A program made the position numbers and the translations under genes. Positions 1 through 7,386 of a DNA stretch of 26,092 bases are shown here, in pieces (position 1 is the first letter of the stretch; the number at the start of each line of letters is the position of its first letter). Below the pieces are notes generated by a model. The model worked only from the letters and a program-made list of their open reading frames with translations. It was not told where the DNA came from and did not search any database. Source of the stretch: DATKBT01 sp035546295 (GTDB lineage: Bacteria > Acidobacteriota > Thermoanaerobaculia > Multivoradales > Multivoraceae); contig DATKBT010000077.1 in assembly GCA_035546295.1 (NCBI GenBank), positions 1 through 26,092 on the forward strand, written 5' to 3'.

Positions 1-550
1 TCGGCTCGCCGTCCACCAGGTCCATCACCAGGAAGGGAGAGCCGTCGCTCGCCACACCGCCGTCGAGCAGACGAGCGATCGCCGGGTGCTCGAGCTCGGC
101 GAGGATCTGGCGCTCCCGGAGGAAGCGCCGTTCGGCCTCCAGGCCCAGAACGGGGCCGTCGACGACCTTGAGTGCGACCCGCTTCTCGAACTGATGATCG
201 GCGCGCTCGGCGAGGAAGACGACGCCCATGCCGCCTCGACCGATCTCCGCGATCAGCCGGTAGGCACCGAGCTGGTCACCGGCGACGAATCGATCGCGCT
301 GGACGTGATCCTCTGGTGCGGCGTCCTGCGCCAGGCCACGGAGCAACCGCGGCATGCTCTCCGCGACGTTCCGACCGGCCAGGACACCGTCGGAGAACAG
401 GTGGGGGAGCAGCGACTCGACCTCCCGCCGCACCGACTCTGGCTCACCCTCGAGCGCGGAGCGCATCGCGTCGAGCGCGGGCGCACGATCGGCTTCCTCG
501 TCGAGCAGACCGTCGAGGATCTCCTCGGCACGCGACCAAGCAGAATCCAT
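1..550 (-). CDS. Serine/threonine protein kinase, N-terminal part (runs off the window)
   Basis: Reading the minus strand from the ATG at 550 gives 183 open codons to the window edge, so the 3' part is missing. Residues 1-90 form an acidic helical leader of the type that precedes the kinase domain in acidobacterial kinases. The kinase domain begins near residue 95: glycine-rich loop GRGGMGVVF at 104-112, then the ATP-anchoring lysine in VALK (K128) and a likely helix-C glutamate near 146. The catalytic loop and everything after it lie outside the window, so activity and any TPR or membrane segment cannot be judged. The ribosome-binding site before the ATG is weak. The gene diverges from the transposase remnant at 605. 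It would phosphorylate Ser/Thr on unknown targets. Confidence 0.85.
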   Translation of the reverse strand, partial: MDSAWSRAEEILDGLLDEEADRAPALDAMRSALEGEPESVRREVESLLPHLFSDGVLAGRNVAESMPRLLRGLAQDAAPEDHVQRDRFVAGDQLGAYRLIAEIGRGGMGVVFLAERADHQFEKRVALKVVDGPVLGLEAERRFLRERQILAELEHPAIARLLDGGVASDGSPFLVMDLVDGEP

Positions 551-604
551 TGCCCGCCGATTCTGGCAGAACGGCTCTCGGTGGGGTAGAGGAGGAGCTC
601 TACC

Positions 605-775
605 TTGGGGACGCTGTGCCCAGCCGTCTACCGACCCCGCAAACCCAGGACGTCACCGCTGTTCCGCCTGGTGGAGGAGTGCTACGAGGAGGACAAAGGG
701 AGGTGGGAGGAGCGGTTCGAGGCCACCTATGGCCGCTGGCGGAGCTTCGTGGACGAGATCGTCTACGCCTTCTTG
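605..775 (+). pseudogene. IS91-like transposase, N-terminal remnant
   Basis: A TTG start at 605 lies 9 nt after a strong GGAGGAG ribosome-binding site and opens 57 codons. These contain YRPRKPRTSPLFRLVEE, a stretch of the form E-x2-K-x3-EERFEATYG-RW, and VDEIVYAFL. From memory this matches the first ~55 residues of IS91/IS801-type transposases, which begin YRPRxPxxSPLYRLVE and continue into a Cys-rich zinc-binding region. That region and the catalytic part are absent: homology stops after residue 57, and the frame then runs through junk into a DUF488 remnant. The element is therefore dead. A perfect GC-rich hairpin lies 40 bp downstream at the junction. The family call rests on pattern memory only. 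Confidence 0.55.
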
Positions 776-814
776 CCTGCCTCCGGCCCTGCGGGCTCAG
801 CAGGCGGCGTTCGT

Positions 815-840
815 TGGTCTCGCGCAAGAGCGCGAGACCA
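815..840. repeat. Perfect 11-bp stem hairpin at a pseudogene junction
   Basis: TGGTCTCGCGC (815-825), loop AAGA, GCGCGAGACCA (830-840): the two arms are exact reverse complements. It sits between the transposase remnant and the DUF488 remnant. It has no T-run after it, so a simple rho-independent terminator is unlikely. It could be a terminal hairpin of a lost mobile element. Confidence 0.6.
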
Positions 841-1111
841 CGGGCGACACCGACGGCCGGCGCATCCTGGTCGACCGCCTGTGGCCGCGCGGCGTCGCTG
901 GTACCGCCACGAGCCCGCCAAGTGGCCGGAGTTTCGGCGGCGCTACCGGGAGGAGCTCGCGGGGCGACCCGAGGCGCTCGCCGAGCTTCGCGCGCACCTC
1001 GGGTCGGGGAAGGTGACCCTGGTCTACTCGTCCCGCGAGCAGATGCGCGACAATGCCGCGGTCCTGCGCGAGCTGCTGGAGGAGGGAGGCGGGGGAGGGG
1101 GCCAGATCTAG
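837..1111 (+). pseudogene. DUF488 family protein remnant with internal deletion and frameshift
   Basis: Two pieces of one DUF488 protein occur in different frames. The first (about 837-900) reads GDTDGRRILVDRLWPRGVA, the signature near the N terminus of the family. The second (about 895-1111, ending in TAG) reads RWYRHEPAKWPEFRRRYREE followed by a C-terminal segment with KVTLVYSSRE. In intact members roughly 25 residues lie between LWPRG and the RW-HDP-KW segment; these are missing here, and the join also changes frame. The N-terminal start is lost as well. The 3' end overlaps the stop of the convergent secreted-protein gene by 4 bp. DUF488 proteins have no agreed function. The deletion makes the fragment non-functional. 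Confidence 0.65.
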
Positions 1112-1614
1112 GAGGCGCCGCTCCCGGCGAAACAGAGCTTGCCGAACAAGCTCCGGGCGTCACCGGTGCCGTCGAGGTTGAAGATCCCCTCGATGAATAC
1201 CGTGCCGGTGTTGTAACGCCCGGTCGCGGTTGCCAGGTCGAGCCGCAGGCGGTAGTAGATCTGGCTTGGTTCACCGGTCGGGACCGCCGCCGCTTCTCCC
1301 GTCCAGTCGAGCTTGAGATTGTTCTCCCGGATCCTCCAGGCGTGGGTCACCAAGGCTCGTCGGGGGAAGCCATCGTCTCCCACCTCGAGGAACCCGAGGA
1401 TCGCGACCTGGAGGTCCGCCGTGAAGGCGTTCCCTCCTATGGTCAGGGGAACAGTGAGCTCGATCAGGCCGGTCTCCGGGTTCGGCGCGAACTGCGTCGG
1501 AGTCTCGGGTCCGATGGCATACAGGCAGGGACTCGCCACAGCGCTGCCAGCCCCGAGGAGGAGAGCCAGGACCGCCGTTGCGCAGATTGTCGCGAAGAGT
1601 GTACGGTTCCACAT
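1108..1614 (-). CDS. Small secreted protein of unknown function
   Basis: The gene encodes 168 residues. Start ATG at 1614 was chosen because it begins a textbook signal peptide (MWNRTL, a hydrophobic core ATAVLALLLGAG, cleavage after AVA near residue 27) and has GGAG about 10 nt upstream; the frame stays open further upstream but reads as non-coding. The mature part is rich in predicted beta strands (GLIELTVPLTIGG, ADLQVAILGFLEVGDDG) and has two cysteines, one near residue 30 and one near 162, which could form a disulfide linking the ends. I do not recognise the family. It is divergent from the ECF sigma factor gene, separated by 125 bp that hold an inverted repeat, so shared regulation is plausible. 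It is exported, periplasmic or extracellular. Confidence 0.75.
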   Translation of the reverse strand: MWNRTLFATICATAVLALLLGAGSAVASPCLYAIGPETPTQFAPNPETGLIELTVPLTIGGNAFTADLQVAILGFLEVGDDGFPRRALVTHAWRIRENNLKLDWTGEAAAVPTGEPSQIYYRLRLDLATATGRYNTGTVFIEGIFNLDGTGDARSLFGKLCFAGSGAS

Positions 1615-1646
1615 GAGTTTTCGACTCCATTGATGATCGGAGGTTT

Positions 1647-1717
1647 GGATGGCCGCGAAGGCCGTGACGGGTCTCTCACTTAGAGCAATCGCAAGCGCTC
1701 CCAAACACCGGCCATCC
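1647..1717. promoter_or_regulatory. Inverted repeat in the divergent promoter region of the secreted-protein and sigma genes
   Basis: GGATGGCCG (1647-1655) and its exact reverse complement CGGCCATCC (1709-1717) lie 53 bp apart in the 125-bp gap between two divergent starts (1614 minus, 1740 plus). The placement suits an operator pair controlling both genes. No convincing -35/-10 boxes are visible. A 9-bp match in GC-rich DNA could arise by chance. Confidence 0.3.
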
Positions 1718-1739
1718 GTCCTGCGGGAAGATCGGCCAG

Positions 1740-2333
1740 ATGGAGCACCGGACGGCCATGGCGGTCGAGCAAGCAATCACCGATCTCCTGATCGCGATTC
1801 GAGAGGGTGATTCCACGGCGACGGGTCGACTGATGCCGCTCGTCTACGACGAGCTCCACGCCATGGCGCGGCATCAGCTTCGCCGTTCTCGCCCCGGCCA
1901 GACGCTGAACACCACCGCCTTGGTGCACGAGGCCTACCTCAAGCTGGTGCAGCCGGCGCGGGCCGACTGGAACGATCGGTCCCACTTCCTGGCGATCGCG
2001 GCCACTGCGATGCGCTACATCGTGGTCGACTACGCTCGTCGCCGGAGTGCCCAGAAGCGGGGCGGCGGCGCTCATCACACCTCGCTGGACGCGTCGGAGC
2101 TCCGCATCGAGGGTCGTGTGGTCGAGACGCTCGCCCTCGATCAGGCCATCGAGCAACTTGCCGCGGTCAGCGACCGGCTAGCCCGGCTGGTCGAGCTGCT
2201 CTTCTTCGGTGGACTGACGGAAGAGGAGGCGGCAGGTGTGCTCGGGCTTTCCGAGCGCACGGTGCGCCGGGACTGGCGCAAGGCGCGGGCCTTCCTCTCT
2301 CGCGTGCTGGACGAGCAGCGTGGAGGCTGCTGA
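1740..2333 (+). CDS. ECF-type RNA polymerase sigma factor (acidobacterial/planctomycete type)
   Basis: The gene encodes 197 residues, a normal length for an ECF sigma factor. Region 2 spans about residues 30-105 and includes LVYDELHAMARHQLRR, TTALVHEAYLKLV and FLAIAATAMRYIVVDYARRR, the block typical of the TIGR02999 / Sigma-70 ECF-like family. Region 4 lies at about 135-190 with a helix-turn-helix (EEAAGVLGLSERTVRRDW, 162-179) that would bind the -35 element. The ATG at 1740 is preceded by a GGGAAG sequence at about -10; a second ATG at 1758 has no ribosome-binding site. The stop is 5 bp before the kinase gene, so the two are co-transcribed. There is no anti-sigma gene, so activity may be controlled by the kinase next door; that link is inference from conserved pairing. 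Confidence 0.92.
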   Translation: MEHRTAMAVEQAITDLLIAIREGDSTATGRLMPLVYDELHAMARHQLRRSRPGQTLNTTALVHEAYLKLVQPARADWNDRSHFLAIAATAMRYIVVDYARRRSAQKRGGGAHHTSLDASELRIEGRVVETLALDQAIEQLAAVSDRLARLVELLFFGGLTEEEAAGVLGLSERTVRRDWRKARAFLSRVLDEQRGGC

Positions 2334-2338
2334 GCCGC

Positions 2339-4873
2339 ATGGAGGGGCTCTGCAGGGCAGGCTGGCAGCGGCTCGAAGAGATTCTCGACCGGGCGCTGGA
2401 TCTGGAAACCGCAGAGCGAGCGGCATTCGTCGGGAAGGCCTGCGGTGGCGATGAGGCCCTCCGGGCCGAGGTCGAAGCGTTTCTGGCGGCCGACGCGCGC
2501 CGCCATCCCATTCTCGACGGCAGCTTCGCTGAGCTGGCCGAGCCCCTGCTCCGCGCGCTCGCCGACACGACGCTGCAGGCTCCGCGGATCGAGCTGATCG
2601 CCGGGACGCGACTGGGACGGTACGAGATCGTCTCTCGGGCGGGTGTCGGGGGCATGGGTGAGGTCTATCGGGCGAAGGACCTGGAGCTCGGGCGGGACGT
2701 CGCGATCAAGGTCCTCCAGGCCGAGGCCGCCGCGGATTCGGAGCGTGTCCGGCAGTTCGAGCAGGAGGCCCGGGCCGCCTCCGCTCTCAATCACCCCAAC
2801 ATCGTCACCGTCCACGGCATCGGCGAAGAGCGCGGCATGCGCTACATCGTCATGGAGCACGTCGAGGGAAGGACCCTCAGGGAGCTTCTGGCGGCGGGAC
2901 CGCTCCCGATCCGGGATCTGTTGGGTCTGGCGAGCCAGATGGCGAGCGGCATCGCAAAGGCACACGCAGCGGGAATCGTGCACCTGGATCTCAAGCCCGA
3001 GAACGTGATGTTCTCGAGCGACGGCTTTGCGAAGATCCTGGACTTCGGTCTCACCAAGCTGATGTCGCCGCTCGGAGGGGAGGGCTTCCGCCCGCCTCCG
3101 CCCTCGGCTGAGCCGGAGGAGGCGAGGCCGCGGCGGGTTCTCGGAACGGTCGGCTACATGTCGCCCGAGCAGGTGAAGGGCGAGTCGGTGGACCTTCGCT
3201 CGGACCAGTTCTCGCTCGGAGTGATCCTCCACGAGATGGCGACGGGACGCCAGGCCTTCCGGCGGGAGACCGCGACCGAGACCCTCTCCGCCATCCTCGA
3301 GAGCGCGCCCGAGCCCCCGCTGCACCTCGACCTGCCGTCGCGCTTCCGGTCGCTGGTCGAGCGCTGCCTGGCGAAGGGCCCGGATCAGCGGTTCGGGTCG
3401 ACTCGGGAGCTGGCGCGAGTGCTCCTCGACCTCCACGAGCAGTCTTTGGGGTCCGCGGAGCGGTCGTCGGGCGGAGGGAGGCTGATCGACTCCCTGGCGA
3501 TCCTGCCCTTGGTGGACCTGAACGCCGAGCCTGGCGAGGGCCACTTCGCGGACGGCATGACCGAAGCGCTGATCGCGGACCTGGCGCGGCTCGGCGCCGT
3601 CCGCGTGATCTCCCGCACTTCGGTCATGCTCTTCAAGGGGACAGCGGAGCCTTTGTCGGAGGTCGCCCGCAAGCTCGGCGTCGAAGGCATCGTGGAGGGC
3701 TCGGTACTGCGGGCGGGAGACCGGGTGCGAATCACCGCCAAGCTCGTCCACGCGCCAACCGATTCCCACATCTGGGCCCAGAGCTACGAGCGCGAGCTCG
3801 GCGACGTGCTGGCCCTCCAGGGCGACCTGGCCCGAGCGATCGCGAGCGAGATCCACGTCAGGCTCGACCCGCAGGAGCAGACTCGGCTCGAGCGGCGCCC
3901 GGCCATTTCCCCCGAGGCCCACGAGCACTATCTGCTCGGCCGCTACCTCCTCAACCGGCGCACGACGGTCGCCCTCGAGAAGAGCCTCGAGCACTTCGAA
4001 CGGGCGATCGAGATGGTTCCGGACTACACACTGGCCTACAGCGGGTTGGCGGACTCGCTGGCCCTCCTCGCCGGAGCCGGTCACGGCGCCTCGGTTCGAG
4101 GCCTTGTGGACAGGGCGAGGCAGTCAGCCACCAAGGCCTTGGAGCTCGACGAGAGCCTCCCCGCGGTCCACACCTCGCTCGCCTTTCTGCGGTTCAAGTT
4201 CGACTGGGACTGGCCGGGCGCGGAGGCGGCGTTTCGTCGCGCGCTCGAGCTCAGCCCCAGCGACGCGAGTGCTCACCATTGGTTCGCCCTGTACCTGACC
4301 GCCATGGCCCGTCACGAGGTGGCGGAGGTCCACGTTCGCGAGGCCCAGCGGCTCGACCCGCTGTCGCTCATCATCCGAGCCGCCGCCTCTCGGGTGCTGC
4401 AACTGGCGCGGGATTACGATCGGGCCATCGCGGAAGGGCGCAAGGCGCTCGAGCTCGATCCGGGGTACGCCGAGGCCCACTTCAACCTGGGCATGTGCTG
4501 GCTCGCGCAGTCGATGTACGAGGAGGCGATCGAGGCCTTGGAGAGAGCCATCGCCCTCGCCGGGGATCGCCCCTTGTTCCTCGCGGTGCTGGGCAACGCG
4601 CTCGCGCGATCGGGGCGGTGCGGAGAGGCGCTGCGCATCCTGGGCCGGCTCGAAGACCTCGCGAAGGGAAAGCACGCCTCCCCGGCCGCCTTCGCGATCC
4701 TCCACCTCGGCCTGGGAGAAGCCGCCATCTCGCTGGATTGGATCGAGAAGGCGGTCGAGGTGCGGGACGGCCAGATGGTCTTCCTGAAGGTCGAGCCCTT
4801 GGCGAACAGCGTCCGCGCGGAGCCGAGGTTCACCGAGTGCCTTCGGCGCATGGGCCTGGCGCCCGGCGCGTAG
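2339..4873 (+). CDS. Ser/Thr protein kinase with TolB/FlgO-like and TPR domains
   Basis: The protein has 844 residues. Residues 1-85 form a helical leader. The kinase domain covers about 94-365: glycine loop AGVGGMGEVY (101-110), VAIK with K124, catalytic loop HLDLKPEN (215-222, D217 present), DFG (235-237), YMSPEQ (273-278). The usual Arg of the HRD motif is Leu (L216), so this is a non-RD kinase. Residues 385-510 (SLAILPLVDL, FADGMTEALIADLARL, VRVISRTSVM, GSVLRAGDRVRITAKLV, HIWAQSYER) resemble the TolB/FlgO-like N-terminal domain that often follows such kinases. Residues ~525-830 are TPR-type repeats. I see no transmembrane segment between kinase and TolB-like domain, so it is probably cytoplasmic. 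It is linked to the sigma factor gene 5 bp upstream, its most likely partner or target. Confidence 0.93.
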   Translation: MEGLCRAGWQRLEEILDRALDLETAERAAFVGKACGGDEALRAEVEAFLAADARRHPILDGSFAELAEPLLRALADTTLQAPRIELIAGTRLGRYEIVSRAGVGGMGEVYRAKDLELGRDVAIKVLQAEAAADSERVRQFEQEARAASALNHPNIVTVHGIGEERGMRYIVMEHVEGRTLRELLAAGPLPIRDLLGLASQMASGIAKAHAAGIVHLDLKPENVMFSSDGFAKILDFGLTKLMSPLGGEGFRPPPPSAEPEEARPRRVLGTVGYMSPEQVKGESVDLRSDQFSLGVILHEMATGRQAFRRETATETLSAILESAPEPPLHLDLPSRFRSLVERCLAKGPDQRFGSTRELARVLLDLHEQSLGSAERSSGGGRLIDSLAILPLVDLNAEPGEGHFADGMTEALIADLARLGAVRVISRTSVMLFKGTAEPLSEVARKLGVEGIVEGSVLRAGDRVRITAKLVHAPTDSHIWAQSYERELGDVLALQGDLARAIASEIHVRLDPQEQTRLERRPAISPEAHEHYLLGRYLLNRRTTVALEKSLEHFERAIEMVPDYTLAYSGLADSLALLAGAGHGASVRGLVDRARQSATKALELDESLPAVHTSLAFLRFKFDWDWPGAEAAFRRALELSPSDASAHHWFALYLTAMARHEVAEVHVREAQRLDPLSLIIRAAASRVLQLARDYDRAIAEGRKALELDPGYAEAHFNLGMCWLAQSMYEEAIEALERAIALAGDRPLFLAVLGNALARSGRCGEALRILGRLEDLAKGKHASPAAFAILHLGLGEAAISLDWIEKAVEVRDGQMVFLKVEPLANSVRAEPRFTECLRRMGLAPGA

Positions 4874-4935
4874 CGCCCCCTGTGCGGGCCACCGAAGAAA
4901 CACGTCCCGACAATGCGGGGCGGTCGGTGCATCCT

Positions 4936-4948
4936 GCCACCGGGTGGC
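4936..4948. terminator. Possible bidirectional hairpin between convergent genes
   Basis: GCCAC-CGG-GTGGC forms a 5-bp stem with a 3-nt loop (or 6 bp with one unpaired base) in the 95-bp gap between the kinase stop and the stop of the convergent hypothetical gene. No T-run follows in either direction, so this is weak as an intrinsic terminator. Confidence 0.2.
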
Positions 4949-4968
4949 CCCATGGCCGAGTGGAGGAC

Positions 4969-5451
4969 TCAGTCCGCGTGTTTGGCTGCCACCTTGGTCG
5001 CATGGATGAACTGGCGCCTGCCCTCCCAGTAGTCCCGGACGGCCTGGGCAGCCTTCGGCGAGCGGTTCTTCGAGGCCCACGCCTCGTAGCGTCGAGCGTG
5101 CTCCTCGAGGTTCGAGTAGAACTTCGGATCGTTCATCGTGGTGCGGAGCTCTTCGATCAGCGGTTCGAGACGAAACCAGACCCCGCACTGATCGCGGACG
5201 TTCTCGAAGTAGAGGTCCTCATCGATCAGCCCCCGGTTAACGAGGCTCGCGCACATCTCCCAGAACGTAGTCGCCATCCGGAAGCTCTTCTCCTCCCAGC
5301 TTCCGGGTGGGCATAGCCGTTGAAGCTCCTCCATCGAGTCAGCCTTGAACTCGTCCATGAGCCAGGCGCAGGCTTCTCGCAGGCGGGTCTCCCGTCGCAA
5401 GTCGTAGAGCTTCAAGAGCAGCTCGGCTTGGGCATGCGTTGCTCTCTCCAC
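4969..5451 (-). CDS. Hypothetical alpha-helical protein (160 aa)
   Basis: The gene starts with GTG at 5451, with AGGAAG about 12 nt upstream, and encodes 160 residues with no signal peptide. The protein is rich in charged helices and Trp: ELLLKLYDLRRETRLREAC, FRMATTFWEMCASLVNRGLI, EDLYFENV, VWFRLEPLIEELRTTMNDP, and a C-terminal region NRSPKAAQAVRDYWEGRR. The pattern (helix, NRGLIDEDLYFE, WFRLEPLIEELR, then an aromatic helix) recalls a conserved hypothetical family I associate loosely with DUF4760-like proteins; that name is uncertain. It is probably cytosolic. It converges on the kinase gene and belongs to no visible operon. No function can be stated. Confidence 0.75.
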   Translation of the reverse strand: MERATHAQAELLLKLYDLRRETRLREACAWLMDEFKADSMEELQRLCPPGSWEEKSFRMATTFWEMCASLVNRGLIDEDLYFENVRDQCGVWFRLEPLIEELRTTMNDPKFYSNLEEHARRYEAWASKNRSPKAAQAVRDYWEGRRQFIHATKVAAKHAD

Positions 5452-5592
5452 GGATCCGCTACTTCCTGCTCCGGCGAGGCAAACGAGCCGGCGCCGGTCC
5501 AGATCGAGAGTCTACGACTGTCTCGAGAGGGATGAGAGGGGCTCTTCGGCACGCTGGCGACGCTCGCCACCTCCTGATCGCGTTGATCCTGA

Positions 5593-5799
5593 TCCAGGTT
5601 CCGGCCGCCGACGGAACGTCTCGTTTCGCCAGCCCTGTCCGACCGCTACGAGCGCGAGGCGCAGACCCTGGCGCGGCTCACCGACTGGGACCTCGAGGAC
5701 ATCCGCGCCCAGATGGACGAGATCCCGGACCTCGGCGACGAGCCCGATCGCCCCTGGTGGCAGCGGATCTGGCCGCCGGCGAGGGGACCCGGGAGGTGA
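5593..5799 (+). pseudogene. Protein-like fragment without a start codon
   Basis: After an in-frame TGA at 5590 the frame is open for 68 codons to a TGA at 5797. It reads like genuine protein in its second half: SDRYEREAQTLARLTDWDLE, then IRAQMDEIPDLGDEP and PWWQRIWPPA. There is no ATG or GTG start before this segment and no ribosome-binding site. I do not recognise the family; it looks like the C-terminal tail of a lost gene. The rest of 5452-6044 shows no convincing coding sequence on either strand, only a small GCGCC-TAC-GGCGC hairpin at 5963-5975. Confidence 0.35.
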
Positions 5800-6044
5800 C
5801 ACGAAGCGCGGCGCGGGGCAAGGGGCAGGAGGAACGGGTCTTGCCGACACCTGGATCCCCGCTGAGGGTGACGAGTGCGCCGCGGCGATCAGCGTGCGAC
5901 CCAACGCCCCCACCGACCGCGAACCTCGGATCAGGGCGCCTCTCGCCGAGCTGCTTGCGGGGGCGCCTACGGCGCAGCACGGGAGCGGAGAGGGGGGCTG
6001 CCCGGGCTTCGACAACGACTCGAGAGCCCCCGCTACCTACTCGC

Positions 6045-7082
6045 CTAGTTGCAGAGGACCTGGATCGACGAGATGCTGTCGTTGCCGACCGGCGAGCCGT
6101 CGAGGTTCGACACGTCCCGGTCGATGGTCCAGGACCCACCGCGGAAGCCGTCGTCGCGATAGAGCACGGCGCGGCAGCCGGGATCGACGCGAATCGACGA
6201 GATCAGGTCGTTGCCGATGCCCTGGTCGAGGCTGGCGTAGTCGCCCTCGGTGAGGCTCTCGGACGCGCCCCGGAATTCGGCGTCCACGTACACGATGATG
6301 CCCCGCGTGGCGCGACCGCACTCGACGCGCAGCGACGACACCGAGTCGTTGCGGACGCCGGTGCCCTCCAGGTTGGGCACATCCCGGTCGATCACGCCCG
6401 AGGAGCCACGGTATTGAGTGTCCTCGAACAGGATCACCCGGCAGCCCGGGTCCACGCGCACCGAGGTCACGGTGTCGTTCTGGATCGGGTTGTCGCGCAG
6501 GTCGTCGTCATCCACGTAGAAGGTCTGCGAGCGTCCGCCGAAGTTCTCGTCGTCGAACAGGGTGACTCCGAGCCGCTGGTCGGGCGGAGCGGGCGGGACG
6601 GGCGCCGGCGCTTGCGCTTCGACCCGCACGTAGACGCGACCCCGGCGTTCCCGGTCGTCGCCGATCGGCATCGGGTCGGTGACTTGGTACTCGAGGACCA
6701 GGGCGCCAGGGCCGTCGTTGGGCTGCACACCGGTCACGATGATCGAGCCGACTTCGGGGTTGATCTTGTCGATGCGCACGGTGGGCGACTGGTTGGGCGA
6801 GAAGCGCGTGCTCGGGTAGCGGGTCGCCGCGTTGGGGCCGGCGCTGCCGGTCATGCGCAGGCGAATCTGCTGGCCCGGGCGGATGACGACGGTGTCACCG
6901 CGACGCAGGGAGGCCAGCATGGTGCCGGTGCCCATGTCCTCGACGGTGATCTCCAGGGAGTGCTGCGGACGGCCGTCCTGCTGCTGGCCGCGCAGCGGCC
7001 GGGCCTGATGGGCCGGGATCGCGCCGGCGAGCAGGAGCCCCGCTGCCGCCGCGACCAGAAGGGTCTGGGTTCTCGTGATCAT
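6045..7082 (-). CDS. Secreted beta/gamma-crystallin-like calcium-binding protein, four motifs
   Basis: The protein has 345 residues. Start ATG at 7082 was chosen for its strong GAGGAGAGGAAG ribosome-binding site and the signal peptide that follows (MITRTQ then LLVAAAAGLLLAGAIPA). Residues ~40-155 form a beta-rich N-terminal domain of unknown family. After a Pro/Ala linker (157-168) come four Greek-key motifs. Each holds a (Y/F)-x3-(Y/F)-RG or GG element and a calcium signature of the ND-x-x-(S/T)-S type: NDTVTS (202-207), NDSVSS (245-250), NDLISS (291-296), NDSISS (334-339). The consensus N/D-N/D-x-x-S/T-S is that of microbial beta/gamma-crystallins, so up to four Ca2+ ions could bind. Cysteines at 214, 255, 303 and 344 recur one per motif and may pair. 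The protein acts outside the cytoplasm; its role is unknown. Confidence 0.88.
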   Translation of the reverse strand: MITRTQTLLVAAAAGLLLAGAIPAHQARPLRGQQQDGRPQHSLEITVEDMGTGTMLASLRRGDTVVIRPGQQIRLRMTGSAGPNAATRYPSTRFSPNQSPTVRIDKINPEVGSIIVTGVQPNDGPGALVLEYQVTDPMPIGDDRERRGRVYVRVEAQAPAPVPPAPPDQRLGVTLFDDENFGGRSQTFYVDDDDLRDNPIQNDTVTSVRVDPGCRVILFEDTQYRGSSGVIDRDVPNLEGTGVRNDSVSSLRVECGRATRGIIVYVDAEFRGASESLTEGDYASLDQGIGNDLISSIRVDPGCRAVLYRDDGFRGGSWTIDRDVSNLDGSPVGNDSISSIQVLCN

Positions 7083-7161
7083 GGCTTCCTCTCCTCGACG
7101 ACCGGATCGGGCCGCGCTCCGCTCGGGGATGCGGGACCGGCCGGTTGTCGATCGTTCGTCC

Positions 7162-7386
7162 TCACGGAGTCGTTCGTGGGCGTCCATTGGTTCGGGCGCC
7201 GGCCGTCCGGCTCCCGGTCGCGCGACTCGGCCCGCTGCAATCGCTCGCCGCGAACCGCGGCGCACGCCCTTTGGACGGTGAAAAGGTATGCAAGCGGGAT
7301 GCCCGGTATTCAGTCCCTCTCTCCGACCAGGTAGCCAGCGCCTCCAGTTCCTCCCTCTCCTCGGGCGTCAGCTCGATGAAGGGCAT
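7162..7386 (-). pseudogene. Small or truncated ORF with a strong ribosome-binding site
   Basis: An ATG at 7386 follows a strong GGGAGG sequence at 8-nt spacing and opens 74 codons. Only the first ~18 residues (MPFIELTPEEREELEALA) look like a natural protein; the remainder is Arg/Ser/Pro-rich and reads as random GC-rich sequence. The opening resembles the N terminus of small helix-turn-helix or IS630-type proteins, but too little is left to name it. It lies upstream of the crystallin-like gene on the same strand, and its promoter may now serve that gene. It is most likely a broken gene. Confidence 0.35.

Noticed and set aside
2141..4084. A 647-codon open frame on the minus strand
   Set aside because: It is antisense to the kinase gene, whose motifs are all in place.
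4945..4985. ATGGCCGAGTGG resembling the D arm of tRNA-Ser
   Set aside because: No matching acceptor stem, anticodon arm or T arm follows, and the stretch runs into the 3' end of the hypothetical gene.
5835..5885. Minus-strand LVTLSGDPGVGKTR, looking like a Walker A P-loop
   Set aside because: The frame has no related sequence before or after it (no hhhhD Walker B, no domain context), so a chance match or an unprovable remnant is the safest reading.
5439..7334. A 631-codon open frame on the plus strand
   Set aside because: Most of it is the antisense of the crystallin-like gene, which has signal peptide, ribosome-binding site and four motifs; the plus-strand product is Arg/Gly/Val-rich with no domain. 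Long antisense frames are expected in GC-rich DNA.
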